Assembly (NCBI RefSeq): GCF_020524545.1
Contig: NZ_JAIVLG010000002.1
Location: 434,001-498,000 of the forward strand
Source of the DNA: Microbacterium paraoxydans
GTDB taxonomy: Bacteria; Actinomycetota; Actinomycetes; Actinomycetales; Microbacteriaceae
DNA: 64,000 nt
Direction: 5' to 3'
A program made the translations under genes and the position numbers. Position 1 is the first letter of the stretch. Every line of letters starts with the position of its first letter. The notes under the pieces are model-generated. The model searched no databases. It was not told where the DNA came from and saw nothing but the letters and a program-made list of their open reading frames with translations. This document shows, one piece after another, positions 35,907 through 44,760 of the stretch.

Positions 35907-37226
35907 TCAGACCGACAGGTCGACGCCCTTGGTCTCCTTCACCAGGGACACCCCGATGAGCGAGATCACCGATGCGACGGCGATGTAGACGCCGATCGTC
36001 CACGCCGCCTGGAACTGGTTCAACAGCGCCTCGGCGATCATCGGAGCGAACGCTCCGCCGAGGATGGCTCCGAGCGCATACCCGATCGAGACACCCGAGT
36101 ACCGCACGTTCGCCGGGAACATCTCGGCGTACAGCGCCGCCTGCGGGCCGTAGGAGAGACCGAGTGCGAACGTCATCACGAAGAGCGCCACGAAATACCA
36201 GAGGATGTTCGCGGTGTCGATCAGGAACCACATCGGCACCGCCCACAGGGCGAGCGCGACGTAGCCGATCTGGAACGTGCGGATGCGACCGAGTCGATCG
36301 GAGAGGTGCCCGCCCCAGAGCGTGAAGATCAGCCAGCCGAACGAGGCGAGCGTCGTCGCCAGCAGCACCGGGGGACGATCCATGCCGAGCGCCGTGACCG
36401 CATAGGTGGCGAAGAACGCGATCAGCAGATACCCGGCGGCGTTGTTCGCGATGAAGATGACGGCGGTGAGGATGACCTGCTTGGTGTTCTGGCGGAACAG
36501 CCGGCCGAGCGGGGCGGAGGCCTCCTTGCGGCGACGCACCAGGTCCTCGAAGATCGGGCTCTCATCGACGGCGCGGCGGATGACGTAGCCGACCCCGATC
36601 AGCACGATCGACAGCAGGAACGGGATGCGCCAGCCCCACTCGAGGAACGCCTCGGGCGACATCGAGCTCGTGAGCACCCACAGTGTGAACGTCGCGAGGA
36701 TCATGCCGACCGGCACGCCGATCTGCGGGAAGGCGCCGAACAGGCCTCGACGCCCGCGCGGGGCGTGTTCCACGGCCATCAGCGCCGCGCCGCCCCACTC
36801 GCCGCCCGCGGAGAAGCCCTGCAGGATGCGGAGCAGGATCAGCAGGATGGGAGCTGCGACCCCGATCGCGGCGTAGGTGGGGAGGACGCCGATCAGCGAG
36901 GTCGACAGTCCCATCATGATGAGCGTGAAGACGAGCATCTTCTTGCGGCCCAGCTTGTCGCCGAGGTGTCCCGCGACGATGGCGCCCAAGGGCCGGAAGA
37001 GGAAGGAGATGCCGATCGTGGCGAAGGAGAGCACCTGGGCGAAGCCCGGACTCTCCTCGGCGATCGGTGCGAGGAACAGGGGGGCGAGCACCAGTCCAGC
37101 GGCCTGGGCGTAGATGAAGAAGTCGTACCACTCGATCGAGGTTCCGACGAGGGTGCCGGCGAGTACCCGTCGCTCCTCGGCGGGCATCCGCGCCTTCTGG
37201 ATGTCTTCGGACACTGCTGATGTCAT
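35907..37226 (-). CDS. MFS transporter, MHS family; candidate phenylacetate/aromatic-acid importer
   Basis: 439 residues, 12 predicted membrane helices. MHS markers: IEWYDFFIYA in helix 1, GHLGDKLGRKK loop, RILQGFSAGGEWGG, and GGHLSDRLGR between helices 7 and 8. ATG 37226 is chosen for GGAG six bases upstream; the open frame reaches to 37283, but that ATG would fall inside the operator. A PaaR-type site lies 55-76 bp upstream, putting the gene in the phenylacetate regulon and suggesting it imports phenylacetate by proton symport. Substrate inferred from regulation, not from sequence. Similar in sequence to the carrier at 1536-2915. Confidence 0.88.
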   Translation of the reverse strand: MTSAVSEDIQKARMPAEERRVLAGTLVGTSIEWYDFFIYAQAAGLVLAPLFLAPIAEESPGFAQVLSFATIGISFLFRPLGAIVAGHLGDKLGRKKMLVFTLIMMGLSTSLIGVLPTYAAIGVAAPILLILLRILQGFSAGGEWGGAALMAVEHAPRGRRGLFGAFPQIGVPVGMILATFTLWVLTSSMSPEAFLEWGWRIPFLLSIVLIGVGYVIRRAVDESPIFEDLVRRRKEASAPLGRLFRQNTKQVILTAVIFIANNAAGYLLIAFFATYAVTALGMDRPPVLLATTLASFGWLIFTLWGGHLSDRLGRIRTFQIGYVALALWAVPMWFLIDTANILWYFVALFVMTFALGLSYGPQAALYAEMFPANVRYSGVSIGYALGAILGGAFAPMIAEALLNQFQAAWTIGVYIAVASVISLIGVSLVKETKGVDLSV

Positions 37227-37280
37227 GCGAACTCCGTTGTTCTGCGAGTCGAGCTCGACGGCCGGGTGCCGACGAGTATT

Positions 37281-37302
37281 CATGACCGAATGGTCGGTCA
37301 GT
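37281..37302. promoter_or_regulatory. PaaR operator upstream of the MFS gene
   Basis: Contains the perfect inverted repeat TGACCGA-N4-TCGGTCA (37283-37300) and ends AGT; it fits the PaaR pattern with ACCG, six bases, CGGT. It is the most symmetric of the five sites but has TG for the central CG. Placed 55 bp before the transporter start. Confidence 0.78.
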
Positions 37303-37360
37303 TAATCGCCGAGCGTATCGCATCGCGGGGCTCGCCGCGTCGGTGCGCCGGAAATCCGGC

Positions 37361-38758
37361 TCAGACCCTCCCGAACGCGCGCAGTGGATGTTCCACGAGC
37401 TCCGTCACTCGCCGGAGGAACCCCGCCGCGTACCCGCCGTCGCACACGCGGTGGTCGAACGCGAGCGAGAGCTGGGCGATGCGCCGCGCGACGATCGCGC
37501 CCTCCACGACCCACGGCCGCTCGATGATCCGGCCGATGCCGAGGATCGCGACGTCCGGGTGGTTGATGATCGCGGCCGAGCCGTCGACGCCGAGGCCGCC
37601 GTAGTTGTTGAGGGTGAAGGTCGAACCGCGCAGACGCTCCGGCGGCATCGATCCGGCTCTGGCCGTGGTGGCGAGCTCTCGCAGAGCGGTGTCCAGCTGC
37701 TCCACGGTCAGCGTGTGCGCGCGGGGCACGACCGGGACGAGCAGGCCGCGCTCGGTGTCGGCGGCGATTCCGAGGTTCACGCCGTCGAACGAGATCACCT
37801 CCTCGCCGTTCTCGCTGAGCCGCGAGGCCAGCACGGGGAAGTCCTCGAGCGCCAGCAGGACGAAGCGCGCGAGCAGAGCCGTCACCGACGGGGCTCTTCC
37901 TCCCTCCGGTGCCATCCGGGCGCGGAGGTCCCACAGCTCCGTCGCATCGACATCGACCCAGACCGTCGCCTCGGGGATCTCGGACCTGCTGCGGCTCAGC
38001 TTCGCGCTGACGGCTCGGCGCAGGGCGGACATCCGCTCGCGTGACACCACGCCCAACCCGTCCACGCTCTCGCCGGTCCCGGTGGCCGCGCGATGATGCG
38101 CTGCGGCACCGTCGACCGCGTTCTCGACGGCCGCCTGCAGCACATCGGCGCGTGTGATCGCCCCGTCCGGGCCCGTCGCGGTGATCGTGTGGACGTCGAG
38201 TCCCAGATCGCGTGCGAGTCGGCGCACGATCGGAGAGCGCACGGCGACGGGGCGGTGTGCGCTCGGGGGCGGGGCCACAGCGCTCTCGGGGGCGGGGGAG
38301 GGGGGAGCGGTGGCCCTGGCGGCGGCCGCGGCCGGGCGGCGGCGCCCCGTGGCTGCAGGTGCGGTGGTCCCGTAGCCGATCAGTACGTTCCCCGAGCCGG
38401 CGCGCTCCTCCTCGCGGTACGCCTCGTGCTCGATCTCCGACGGCGCGTCGCTCTGCGCTTCGCCCGAGGCGCTGGGCGGCTGCGGCGCGGCCGCCGGGTC
38501 GACGACTTCGAGCACCGGGGCACCGACCTCGATCGTGTCGCCGACAGTGCCGTGCAGGGCAGTCACGACGCCGGCGAACGGCGACGGCAACTCGACGACG
38601 CTCTTCGCCGTCTCCACCTCGGCGATGGGCTGGTCGGTGACGATCGTGTCGCCGACCGCGACGAGCCACTGCACCAGCCCCGCCTCGGTCAGCCCCTCGC
38701 CCAGGTCGGGAAGACGGAACACCTGACCGGTCCGCACGGCTTTCGTCGGCGTGCTCAT
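37361..38758 (-). CDS. 2-oxo acid dehydrogenase E2 (dihydrolipoyl acyltransferase), branched-chain type
   Basis: 465 residues: one lipoyl domain with lipoylated K52 in ETAKSVVELP, an Ala/Pro-rich linker (about 85-160), the E1/E3-binding domain SPIVRRLARDLGLD near 172-205, and the catalytic core ending in AFDHRVCDGG with the HxxxDG motif near 435. It transfers the acyl group from E1 to CoA. The single lipoyl domain and the Lrp neighbour favour a branched-chain 2-oxoacid (Bkd) complex over pyruvate dehydrogenase. Its ATG overlaps the E1beta stop as ATGA. No E3 gene is present; a housekeeping Lpd must serve. Confidence 0.92.
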   Translation of the reverse strand: MSTPTKAVRTGQVFRLPDLGEGLTEAGLVQWLVAVGDTIVTDQPIAEVETAKSVVELPSPFAGVVTALHGTVGDTIEVGAPVLEVVDPAAAPQPPSASGEAQSDAPSEIEHEAYREEERAGSGNVLIGYGTTAPAATGRRRPAAAAARATAPPSPAPESAVAPPPSAHRPVAVRSPIVRRLARDLGLDVHTITATGPDGAITRADVLQAAVENAVDGAAAHHRAATGTGESVDGLGVVSRERMSALRRAVSAKLSRSRSEIPEATVWVDVDATELWDLRARMAPEGGRAPSVTALLARFVLLALEDFPVLASRLSENGEEVISFDGVNLGIAADTERGLLVPVVPRAHTLTVEQLDTALRELATTARAGSMPPERLRGSTFTLNNYGGLGVDGSAAIINHPDVAILGIGRIIERPWVVEGAIVARRIAQLSLAFDHRVCDGGYAAGFLRRVTELVEHPLRAFGRV

Positions 38759-39783
38759 GCCTCGTCCTCCCAGTGCAGCGTGTCGATCGCGTCGAGCACG
38801 CGGTCGACGTCGGGCAGATACCAGTGCTCGAACTTCGGAGGCGCATAGGGGGTGTCGAAGCCGGTGACCCGGCGCACGGGTGCCGCGAGGTACTCGAAGC
38901 AGCGCTCGAACACGCGCGCCTGGATCTCGGATGCGACGCTCACGTAGCCCGGGGCTTCGGCGATGACGACGGCCCTACCCGTGGACTTCACGGCCGCCGT
39001 GACCGTCGCGTCGTCGAACGGCGAGAGAGAGCGGACATCGACGACCTGCACGCTGCGTCCTTCCGCGGCGGCGACGTCGGCGACCTCCAGCGCGAGGGGG
39101 ACCGAGGATCCGTAGGCGAGGAGCGTCACATCCGTGCCGTCCCGGGCGACACGGGCGGTGCCGAGCTCGACGGTCTGCGCGGTGTCGACCTCGCCCTTGG
39201 ACCAGTACAGCTTCTTCGGCTCCAGGAAGATCACGGGGTCAGGGGAGGAGATGGCCGCACGCAGCAGCGAGTACGCATCCTGCGGCGTCGAGGGGCTGAC
39301 GACCGTGAGGCCGGGGGTGTGCGCGTAGTACGCCTCGGAGGAATCGCAGTGGTGCTCGACGCCGCCGATGCCGCCGCCGAACGGGATGCGGATCACCAGG
39401 GGCATCCGCAAGCCGCCACGCGTGCGGTTCCCGAGCTTGGCGACGTGGCTGACGATCTGCTCGAATGCGGGTAGCGCGAAGGCGTCGAACTGCAACTCGA
39501 CGACCGGCCGCAGGCCGTTCATCGCCATGCCGACGGCGGTGCCCACGATGCCGGATTCGGCGAGCGGGGTGTCGAAGCAGCGATCCTCGCCGAAGCGGTC
39601 AGTGAGGCCGTCGGTGATGCGGAAGACGCCGCCGAGCGCCCCCACGTCCTCGCCGAAGACCACGACGTCCGGATCGGACTCGATCGCATCGGCGAGAGCA
39701 CGGTTGAGGGCAGCGGCCATCGTCATCGTGGCCGTCGTCCCGACGTCGTTTCGCGTCGTGGTGTCGTCCTGCGCGATGGTCAT
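38755..39783 (-). CDS. 2-oxo acid dehydrogenase E1 component, beta subunit
   Basis: 342 residues, transketolase-like. The ThDP-activating glutamate lies in FGEDVGALGG, followed by DTPLAESGIVGTAVGMAM and the GGGIGGVEHHCDS region; the C-terminal transketolase domain starts near 215. With the alpha subunit it decarboxylates a 2-oxo acid and acylates E2. ATGA overlaps link it to the genes on both sides. Confidence 0.93.
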   Translation of the reverse strand: MTIAQDDTTTRNDVGTTATMTMAAALNRALADAIESDPDVVVFGEDVGALGGVFRITDGLTDRFGEDRCFDTPLAESGIVGTAVGMAMNGLRPVVELQFDAFALPAFEQIVSHVAKLGNRTRGGLRMPLVIRIPFGGGIGGVEHHCDSSEAYYAHTPGLTVVSPSTPQDAYSLLRAAISSPDPVIFLEPKKLYWSKGEVDTAQTVELGTARVARDGTDVTLLAYGSSVPLALEVADVAAAEGRSVQVVDVRSLSPFDDATVTAAVKSTGRAVVIAEAPGYVSVASEIQARVFERCFEYLAAPVRRVTGFDTPYAPPKFEHWYLPDVDRVLDAIDTLHWEDEA

Positions 39784-40898
39784 CGGTGATCTCCGTTCGT
39801 CGCGGTGCCAGCGTCGGCGAGTCGTGAACGTTCGATCTCGTCGCGCAGCAGGTGCCACTGCTCGTCCAGCTGCGACGAGCGGGTCGCGGTCACATGGCGG
39901 AACAGGTCTTCGGGATCGAGATCGGCGTCGGTGTTCAGAGCGGTGCGCATGGCTGCTGCGATCTCCTCCGCGCCGGCCGCGAAGCGCTCCTCGGCGTCCG
40001 CGTCGAGGTCGCCCGTGGCGGTGAGGTGCGCCCGCAACCGGGCGAGCGGGTCGCGGGCGACCCAGGCCTGCACTTCCTCGCGCTCGCGGTAGCGGGTGTC
40101 GTCGTCGGCATTGGTGTGCGCCTGCATCCGGTAGGTGTGGGCCTCGACCAGCGAGGGGCCTCCACCCGTGCGGGCGCGCTCCACGGCCTCGCCGAGCACG
40201 GCCAGCACGGCGGCGACGTCGTTGCCATCGACGCGCCGCCCCGGCATCCCGTAGCCGATCGCCTTGTGCGCGAGGGAAGGAGCGGCGGTCTGCCGCGAGA
40301 GCGGGACGGAGATGGCGAACTCGTTGTTCTGCACGAAGAACACGACGGGGACGTGGAAGACGGCCGCGAAGTTCATGGCTTCGTGGAAGTCGCCCTCGCT
40401 CGTCGCCCCGTCGCCGCAGAGGGCGAGCACCACCGTGTCCTCGCCGCGGTGCTTCGCAGCCTGCGCGAAGCCGACGGCGTGCAGGAGCTGGGTCGCCAAC
40501 GGAGTCGCCTGGGGTGCGACTCGGTGGGCGCGGACGTCGTACCCCGAGTGCCAGTCGCCCTTGAGGAGCACCAGCGCGTCGGCGGGCTCGACACCGCGGG
40601 CGATGACGGCGACCGAATCGCGATACGTCGGGAAGAGCCAGTCGTCGTCCCCGAGGACCATCGCGGCGGCGACCTGGCATGCCTCCTGGCCCTGCGAGGA
40701 GGGATAGACGGCCAGACGGCCCTGGCGTACGAGCGCACCGGCCTGATCGTTGATCCGTCGTCCCTCGACGAGCCCCCGGTAGGCGGCCAGCAGCGTCTCG
40801 CCGTCGGGCATCCGGTACTGCGCGTCTGCGACGGGCGTGCCGTTCTCATCGATCAGTTGCACCGCGGTGTCTTGCGGGAGCAGGTCGGTGTGCTGCAT
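39780..40898 (-). CDS. 2-oxo acid dehydrogenase E1 component, alpha subunit
   Basis: 372 residues. The ThDP/Mg2+ motif begins LCGDGATSEGDFHEA and closes with VQNN about 30 residues later; HTYRMQAHTNADDDTRYR is the phosphorylation-loop region of BCKDH/PDH E1alpha. ATG 40898 is preceded by AAGGAGG with 7-nt spacing; codons upstream in the same frame lie across the Lrp gene. First gene of the three-gene operon, divergent from the Lrp gene at 41053. Confidence 0.93.
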   Translation of the reverse strand: MQHTDLLPQDTAVQLIDENGTPVADAQYRMPDGETLLAAYRGLVEGRRINDQAGALVRQGRLAVYPSSQGQEACQVAAAMVLGDDDWLFPTYRDSVAVIARGVEPADALVLLKGDWHSGYDVRAHRVAPQATPLATQLLHAVGFAQAAKHRGEDTVVLALCGDGATSEGDFHEAMNFAAVFHVPVVFFVQNNEFAISVPLSRQTAAPSLAHKAIGYGMPGRRVDGNDVAAVLAVLGEAVERARTGGGPSLVEAHTYRMQAHTNADDDTRYREREEVQAWVARDPLARLRAHLTATGDLDADAEERFAAGAEEIAAAMRTALNTDADLDPEDLFRHVTATRSSQLDEQWHLLRDEIERSRLADAGTATNGDHR

Positions 40899-40965
40899 TC
40901 GCTCGCCCTCCTTGCCGAACTCGTTGGAGAAAGCATGCCTCCGTGCGCGACAGTCATCCAAGATC

Positions 40966-41007
40966 ATTCGTCGAATCCTGGATGAAAGCGCATCGAATGG
41001 TGCATTC
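40966..41007. promoter_or_regulatory. Two inverted repeats in the Lrp/E1alpha divergent region (candidate Lrp sites)
   Basis: ATTCG-T-CGAAT (40966-40976) and GAATG-GTG-CATTC (40995-41007), centres about 30 bp apart (three helical turns), both built from the same GAAT/ATTC half-sites. They occupy the 154-bp gap between the divergent genes, as expected for a BkdR-type regulator. Confidence 0.6.
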
Positions 41008-41052
41008 TTGATCGAAGTGTCAGTATTCTCTGGCCGTCGGAAGGGGGGGCAC

Positions 41053-41490
41053 ATGATCACGTTGGACGACACGGATCGAGCGATCCTCGAGGAGCTGCGT
41101 CGCGACGCGCGCTCCTCGATGACCGCGATCGCGGACGCCGTGCACATCTCTCGCGCCGGCGCGCACGCGCGGATCAAACGCCTCACGGACGCCGGGGTCA
41201 TCATCGGGTACGCGGTGCGCACCGACCCCGTCCTTCTCGGGCACCACGCGAGCGCGTACGTCACCCTCGCCATCGAGCAGGCGACCTGGCAGGCGGTGAG
41301 CGAACGGCTGCGCGCGATCCCGGAGATCGAGCACATGGCGTTGGTCGGCGGCGACTTCGACGTGATCCTGCTCGTGCGGGCGAACGACGCGCGCGACCTG
41401 CGCCGCATCGTGCTGGAGGACATCCAGGCGATCCCGTCGATCCGCTCGACCAGGACCACGCTGATCTTCGAGGACTACCCGCGCGCCTGA
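41053..41490 (+). CDS. Lrp/AsnC-family regulator (BkdR-like)
   Basis: 145 residues: N-terminal helix-turn-helix (LDDTDRAILEELRRDAR ... ISRAGAHARIKRL) and a C-terminal RAM effector domain (VGGDFDVILLVRA). Divergent from the E1alpha gene, so it probably controls the 2-oxoacid dehydrogenase operon in response to branched-chain amino or oxo acids. ATG 41053 lies right after a G-rich ribosome site (AAGGGGGGG). Confidence 0.9.
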   Translation: MITLDDTDRAILEELRRDARSSMTAIADAVHISRAGAHARIKRLTDAGVIIGYAVRTDPVLLGHHASAYVTLAIEQATWQAVSERLRAIPEIEHMALVGGDFDVILLVRANDARDLRRIVLEDIQAIPSIRSTRTTLIFEDYPRA

Positions 41491-41539
41491 GTCCCGCCCC
41501 TGCCACCCCGCCCCGCCACCCCGCCCTGCCACCTGGAGT

Positions 41540-41606
41540 GAAGGAGAACTCACGTTTCGAAGGACCGCATTCGGTGGATGCTCTTTCGAGACGAGAGTTC
41601 TCCTTC
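41540..41606. repeat. Interspersed ~67-bp inverted-repeat element, copy 2
   Basis: Perfect 12-bp outer arms GAAGGAGAACTC (41540-41551) and GAGTTCTCCTTC (41595-41606); internal arms TCGAAGGA and TCTTTCGA allow a nearly continuous hairpin. Shares the outer arm, an internal CGTTTCG and overall length with 5774-5841. It sits between the Lrp stop and the aldehyde dehydrogenase start; the rest of this 271-bp gap shows no gene. Confidence 0.75.
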
Positions 41607-41761
41607 GTCATGAGAGCCGCTCCGGGGCACGGCTTCCTTCGCACTCGGACATCTGCGGCGCGCTCCGCGACAAGTGCCGGGAGGAACGCCGGTCGAGAAT
41701 GAGGGAACGACCAGCTTCTCGACCGTCGCTGGCCCGCGTCACGCTCGAAGGAGAGTCCCCG

Positions 41762-43201
41762 ATGTCCGATTCCGCCGCTTCCGCAGCCGCCGCGCTGCTC
41801 GACCGCATCCAGGCACCGGAAGGCGCAGGCAGGGAGATCCCGGATGCCGCGACCAGGGAGGTCATCGGCCGCGCCCCTGTCGCCACCGTCGACGACCTCG
41901 ATGCCGCGATCGCTCGTGCCAAGGCGGCCCAGCCGGCGTGGGAGGCGCTCGGTCACGAGGAGCGCAGTGCGCTGCTCCTCGCCGCGGCCGATGCCATCGA
42001 CGCCAACGCCGAAGGTCTCGCCTACCTGCTCTCCCGGGAGCAGGGAAAGCCGCTCAACGGCCCGAACGCCCGCTTCGAGCTCGGCGCCTGCTCCGCCTGG
42101 CTGCGCACCAACGCGACCACCGCGCTCGAGCCGCAGGTGCTGGTGGACGACGAGACCCTGCATGCAGAGCTCGTGTACAAGGCGGCCGGCGTCGTCGGTG
42201 CCATCGGTCCGTGGAACTGGCCCCTCATGATCACCGTCTGGCAGATCGGACCTTCGCTGCGGATGGGCAACACCGTCGTGGCGAAGCCGAGCGAATACAC
42301 GCCCCTGAGCGTGCTCGCGATGATCGCGGTGATGAACGAGGTGCTGCCCGCCGATGTCCTGATCGGTGTCTCCGGTGATCGCGAGGTCGGTGCCCGGCTC
42401 GCCTCACACCCCGACATCGCCAAGATCATGTTCACGGGCTCGACCGCCACCGGCCGCCGCATCATCGAGAGCTCCGCCGGCAACCTGGCGCGTCTGACGC
42501 TCGAACTCGGCGGCAACGACGCCGGCATCGTCCTCCCCGGCACCGACCCGGCGGCGATCGCGGAGGACCTCTTCTGGGGTGCGTTCATCAACACGGGGCA
42601 GACCTGTGCCGCGATGAAGCGTCTGTACGTGCACGACTCGGTCTACGACGAGGTCGTCGCAGCTCTCGCCGCCATCGCCGGATCCGTGCCGATGGGGAAC
42701 GGCCTCGACGAGAACAACGTCCTCGGGCCGCTGCAGAACCGCGCACAGTTCGACATCGTCAGCCGCCTGGTCGAGGATGCGAAGAGCCGCGGTGCCCGTA
42801 TCGTCACCGGCGGCGAGTCCGCCCCCGAGCTGGGCGAGCTCTTCTACCGCCCCACCATCGTCGCCGACATCGACAACGACGCGGCGCTCGTGCAGGAGGA
42901 GCAGTTCGGTCCCGCACTCCCGGTCATCCGCTACACCGACGTGGACGAGGCCTTCGCCTGGGCGAACTCGCTGGACGTGGGACTCGGCGCCTCGGTCTGG
43001 TCCAGCGACCCGGAGGCGGCGCGTGAGGCGGCCTCGCGCATGCAGTCCGGCACGGTCTGGATCAACTCGCACGGTGGACTGCACCCGATGGTGCCGTTCG
43101 GCGGGGTGAAGAGCTCGGGCTACGGGCTGGAGTTCGGCGTCGAGGGGCTCAAATCCGTCGCCGTGACCCAGGTCGTCTCGGGGCCGGGCCGGAAGGGCTG
43201 A
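41762..43201 (+). CDS. NAD(P)-dependent aldehyde dehydrogenase
   Basis: 479 residues. IGPWNWPL near 152, the FTGSTATG nucleotide motif near 222, general-base Glu in LELGGNDAGIV near 248 and catalytic C282 in NTGQTCAAMKR. ATG 41762 has AAGGAGAG upstream. The next gene is a GMC alcohol dehydrogenase 3 bp away, so the pair probably oxidises one alcohol via its aldehyde to the acid. Resembles broad-range ALDHs; not clearly BetB. Confidence 0.9.
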   Translation: MSDSAASAAAALLDRIQAPEGAGREIPDAATREVIGRAPVATVDDLDAAIARAKAAQPAWEALGHEERSALLLAAADAIDANAEGLAYLLSREQGKPLNGPNARFELGACSAWLRTNATTALEPQVLVDDETLHAELVYKAAGVVGAIGPWNWPLMITVWQIGPSLRMGNTVVAKPSEYTPLSVLAMIAVMNEVLPADVLIGVSGDREVGARLASHPDIAKIMFTGSTATGRRIIESSAGNLARLTLELGGNDAGIVLPGTDPAAIAEDLFWGAFINTGQTCAAMKRLYVHDSVYDEVVAALAAIAGSVPMGNGLDENNVLGPLQNRAQFDIVSRLVEDAKSRGARIVTGGESAPELGELFYRPTIVADIDNDAALVQEEQFGPALPVIRYTDVDEAFAWANSLDVGLGASVWSSDPEAAREAASRMQSGTVWINSHGGLHPMVPFGGVKSSGYGLEFGVEGLKSVAVTQVVSGPGRKG

Positions 43202-43204
43202 CCC

Positions 43205-44668
43205 GTGCGCTCTGCCATCGTCGTCGGAGCGGGGACCTCCGGAGCCATCGTCGCGCGTCGTCTCGCAGACGCCGGCGTCGCGGTGACCCTGGTCGAAGCC
43301 GGCGGGTACGACACGAACCCGGCCATCCACGACCCTTCTCGGGCAGGGGAGCTGTGGCACTCCGCCGAGGACTGGGACTACTACACCGTCCCCCAGGAAC
43401 ACGCGGGCGGCCGCCGACTGCACCTGCCGCGCGGCAAGGTCACCGGCGGATCGCACGCCTTGAACGCGATGATCTGGGTGCGCGGGGCGGCGTCCGACTA
43501 CGACGCCTGGGAACGCAGCGGTGCGACCGGCTGGAGCTGGGCCGACGTCGAACCCGTCTACGACGCGATCGAGAACGACCTGCTCCCTGTGACCGACGAC
43601 TATGCGCTGTCGCCCATCCAGGCCTCCATCATCGACGCCGCGGTGCAGGAAGGGCTCCCGCACAACCCAAACTACAACGGCGGGACGCTCGACGGGGTCT
43701 CGCAGGAGCAGGTGACCATGCGCGACGGGCGCCGGGTCAACACCTGGACGGCCTATGCGCAGCCCGTCGCCGATCGGATGACGATCCTCACCGGCCGCGA
43801 GGTGCACTCGGTGATCGTCCGCGACGGCAGGGCGGTCGGTGTGCAGCTGGGGGAGGGGGACGCTTCCGAGGAGGTCCTCGCCGATGAGGTGGTCCTCGCG
43901 GCCGGTGCGATCGGCTCGCCCGTGATCCTGCTGCGTTCGGGGATCGGTCCAGCGGCCGACCTCACCGCGCTCGGGATTCCGGTCGTGCAGGACTCGCCCG
44001 GAGTCGGACGGAACCTGCACGACCATCTGCTGTCACCGGTGATCTTCACGACGGGGCGTCCGGTCGGGCCCCCGCAGCCAGGGGTGTCCGTCACCCAGAC
44101 CCACCTCTTCTGGCGCAGTCGCGACGATCTCGCCGAGCCCGACACGCAGCCGATCCACTTCTCCGTCCCGATGTGGGGGGAGCTCGAACCGCGGGGCGAT
44201 GACGGGTTCACGCTGATGGCGGGGCTGGTGACACCGCACAGCCGTGGTGCCCTCCGGCTCACCGGCCCCGGACTCGCCGATCTGCCGGACATCGATCTGG
44301 CGGCGCTGGAGGATGAGCGCGATGTGGCGTCCCTCGCCGCCTCCGTGCGTCAGGCACGCCGGATCGGAGCGCGCCCCGCGCTCGCCGAGGACTGGGGCGC
44401 GGTCGAGGTCTACCCCGGTCCCGAGGTGTCGGACGACGGTGTCGAGGACTGGGTGCGACGCACCGCGATCACCTACCACCACCAGGTCGGCACGTGTCGC
44501 ATGGGGACCGATGCCGAGGCCGTGGTCGATCCGCAGTTGCGCGTCCACGGCGTCGCGGGATTGCGCGTGATCGATGCGTCGGTCATGCCGACCGTGCCCA
44601 CCGGCAACACCAACGCCCCCGCCGCGATGATCGGAGAGCGCGGCGCTCACTTCCTCCTGGAGGGCTGA
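43205..44668 (+). CDS. GMC-family FAD oxidoreductase (choline/alcohol dehydrogenase-like)
   Basis: 487 residues from GTG 43205. The FAD motif VGAGTSGAIVARRLADAG is near 5-22, PRGKVTGGSHALNAMIWVRG near 76-95 (GMC signature 1), AGAIGSPVILLRSGIG near 235-250 (signature 2), and the active-site His in TYHHQVGTCRMG near 425. It is about 60 residues shorter than E. coli BetA. Probable partner of the preceding aldehyde dehydrogenase; the alcohol is unknown. Confidence 0.9.
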   Translation: MRSAIVVGAGTSGAIVARRLADAGVAVTLVEAGGYDTNPAIHDPSRAGELWHSAEDWDYYTVPQEHAGGRRLHLPRGKVTGGSHALNAMIWVRGAASDYDAWERSGATGWSWADVEPVYDAIENDLLPVTDDYALSPIQASIIDAAVQEGLPHNPNYNGGTLDGVSQEQVTMRDGRRVNTWTAYAQPVADRMTILTGREVHSVIVRDGRAVGVQLGEGDASEEVLADEVVLAAGAIGSPVILLRSGIGPAADLTALGIPVVQDSPGVGRNLHDHLLSPVIFTTGRPVGPPQPGVSVTQTHLFWRSRDDLAEPDTQPIHFSVPMWGELEPRGDDGFTLMAGLVTPHSRGALRLTGPGLADLPDIDLAALEDERDVASLAASVRQARRIGARPALAEDWGAVEVYPGPEVSDDGVEDWVRRTAITYHHQVGTCRMGTDAEAVVDPQLRVHGVAGLRVIDASVMPTVPTGNTNAPAAMIGERGAHFLLEG

Positions 44669-44675
44669 GGGCGAT

Positions 44676-44707
44676 GTCGAGACCCCCGTTCGTCGTCGAG
44701 ACCCCCG
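44676..44707. repeat. Two 13-bp direct repeats
   Basis: GTCGAGACCCCCG at 44676-44688 and 44695-44707, 19 bp apart, just after the GMC stop in the 92-bp gap before the convergent TetR gene. No stable hairpin or T-run is apparent; role unknown. Confidence 0.4.
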
Positions 44708-44760
44708 GTCGCGGTCGTCCGCACCACGGGGTGCCGACGATGAGCGGGGGCGTCGACCGC

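Noticed and set aside
37226..37283. An N-terminal extension of the second MHS transporter to the ATG at 37283.
   Set aside because: The ATG lies within the PaaR operator and has no ribosome site; ATG 37226 has GGAG and the usual N-terminus length.
36877..37305. Small plus-strand frames over the start of the second MHS gene.
   Set aside because: Antisense to a conserved membrane protein and overlapping a regulatory site; no ribosome site.
44676..44707. The 13-bp direct repeats as an operator of the TetR gene or GMC gene.
   Set aside because: They lie at two convergent 3' ends, away from any promoter, and lack symmetry.
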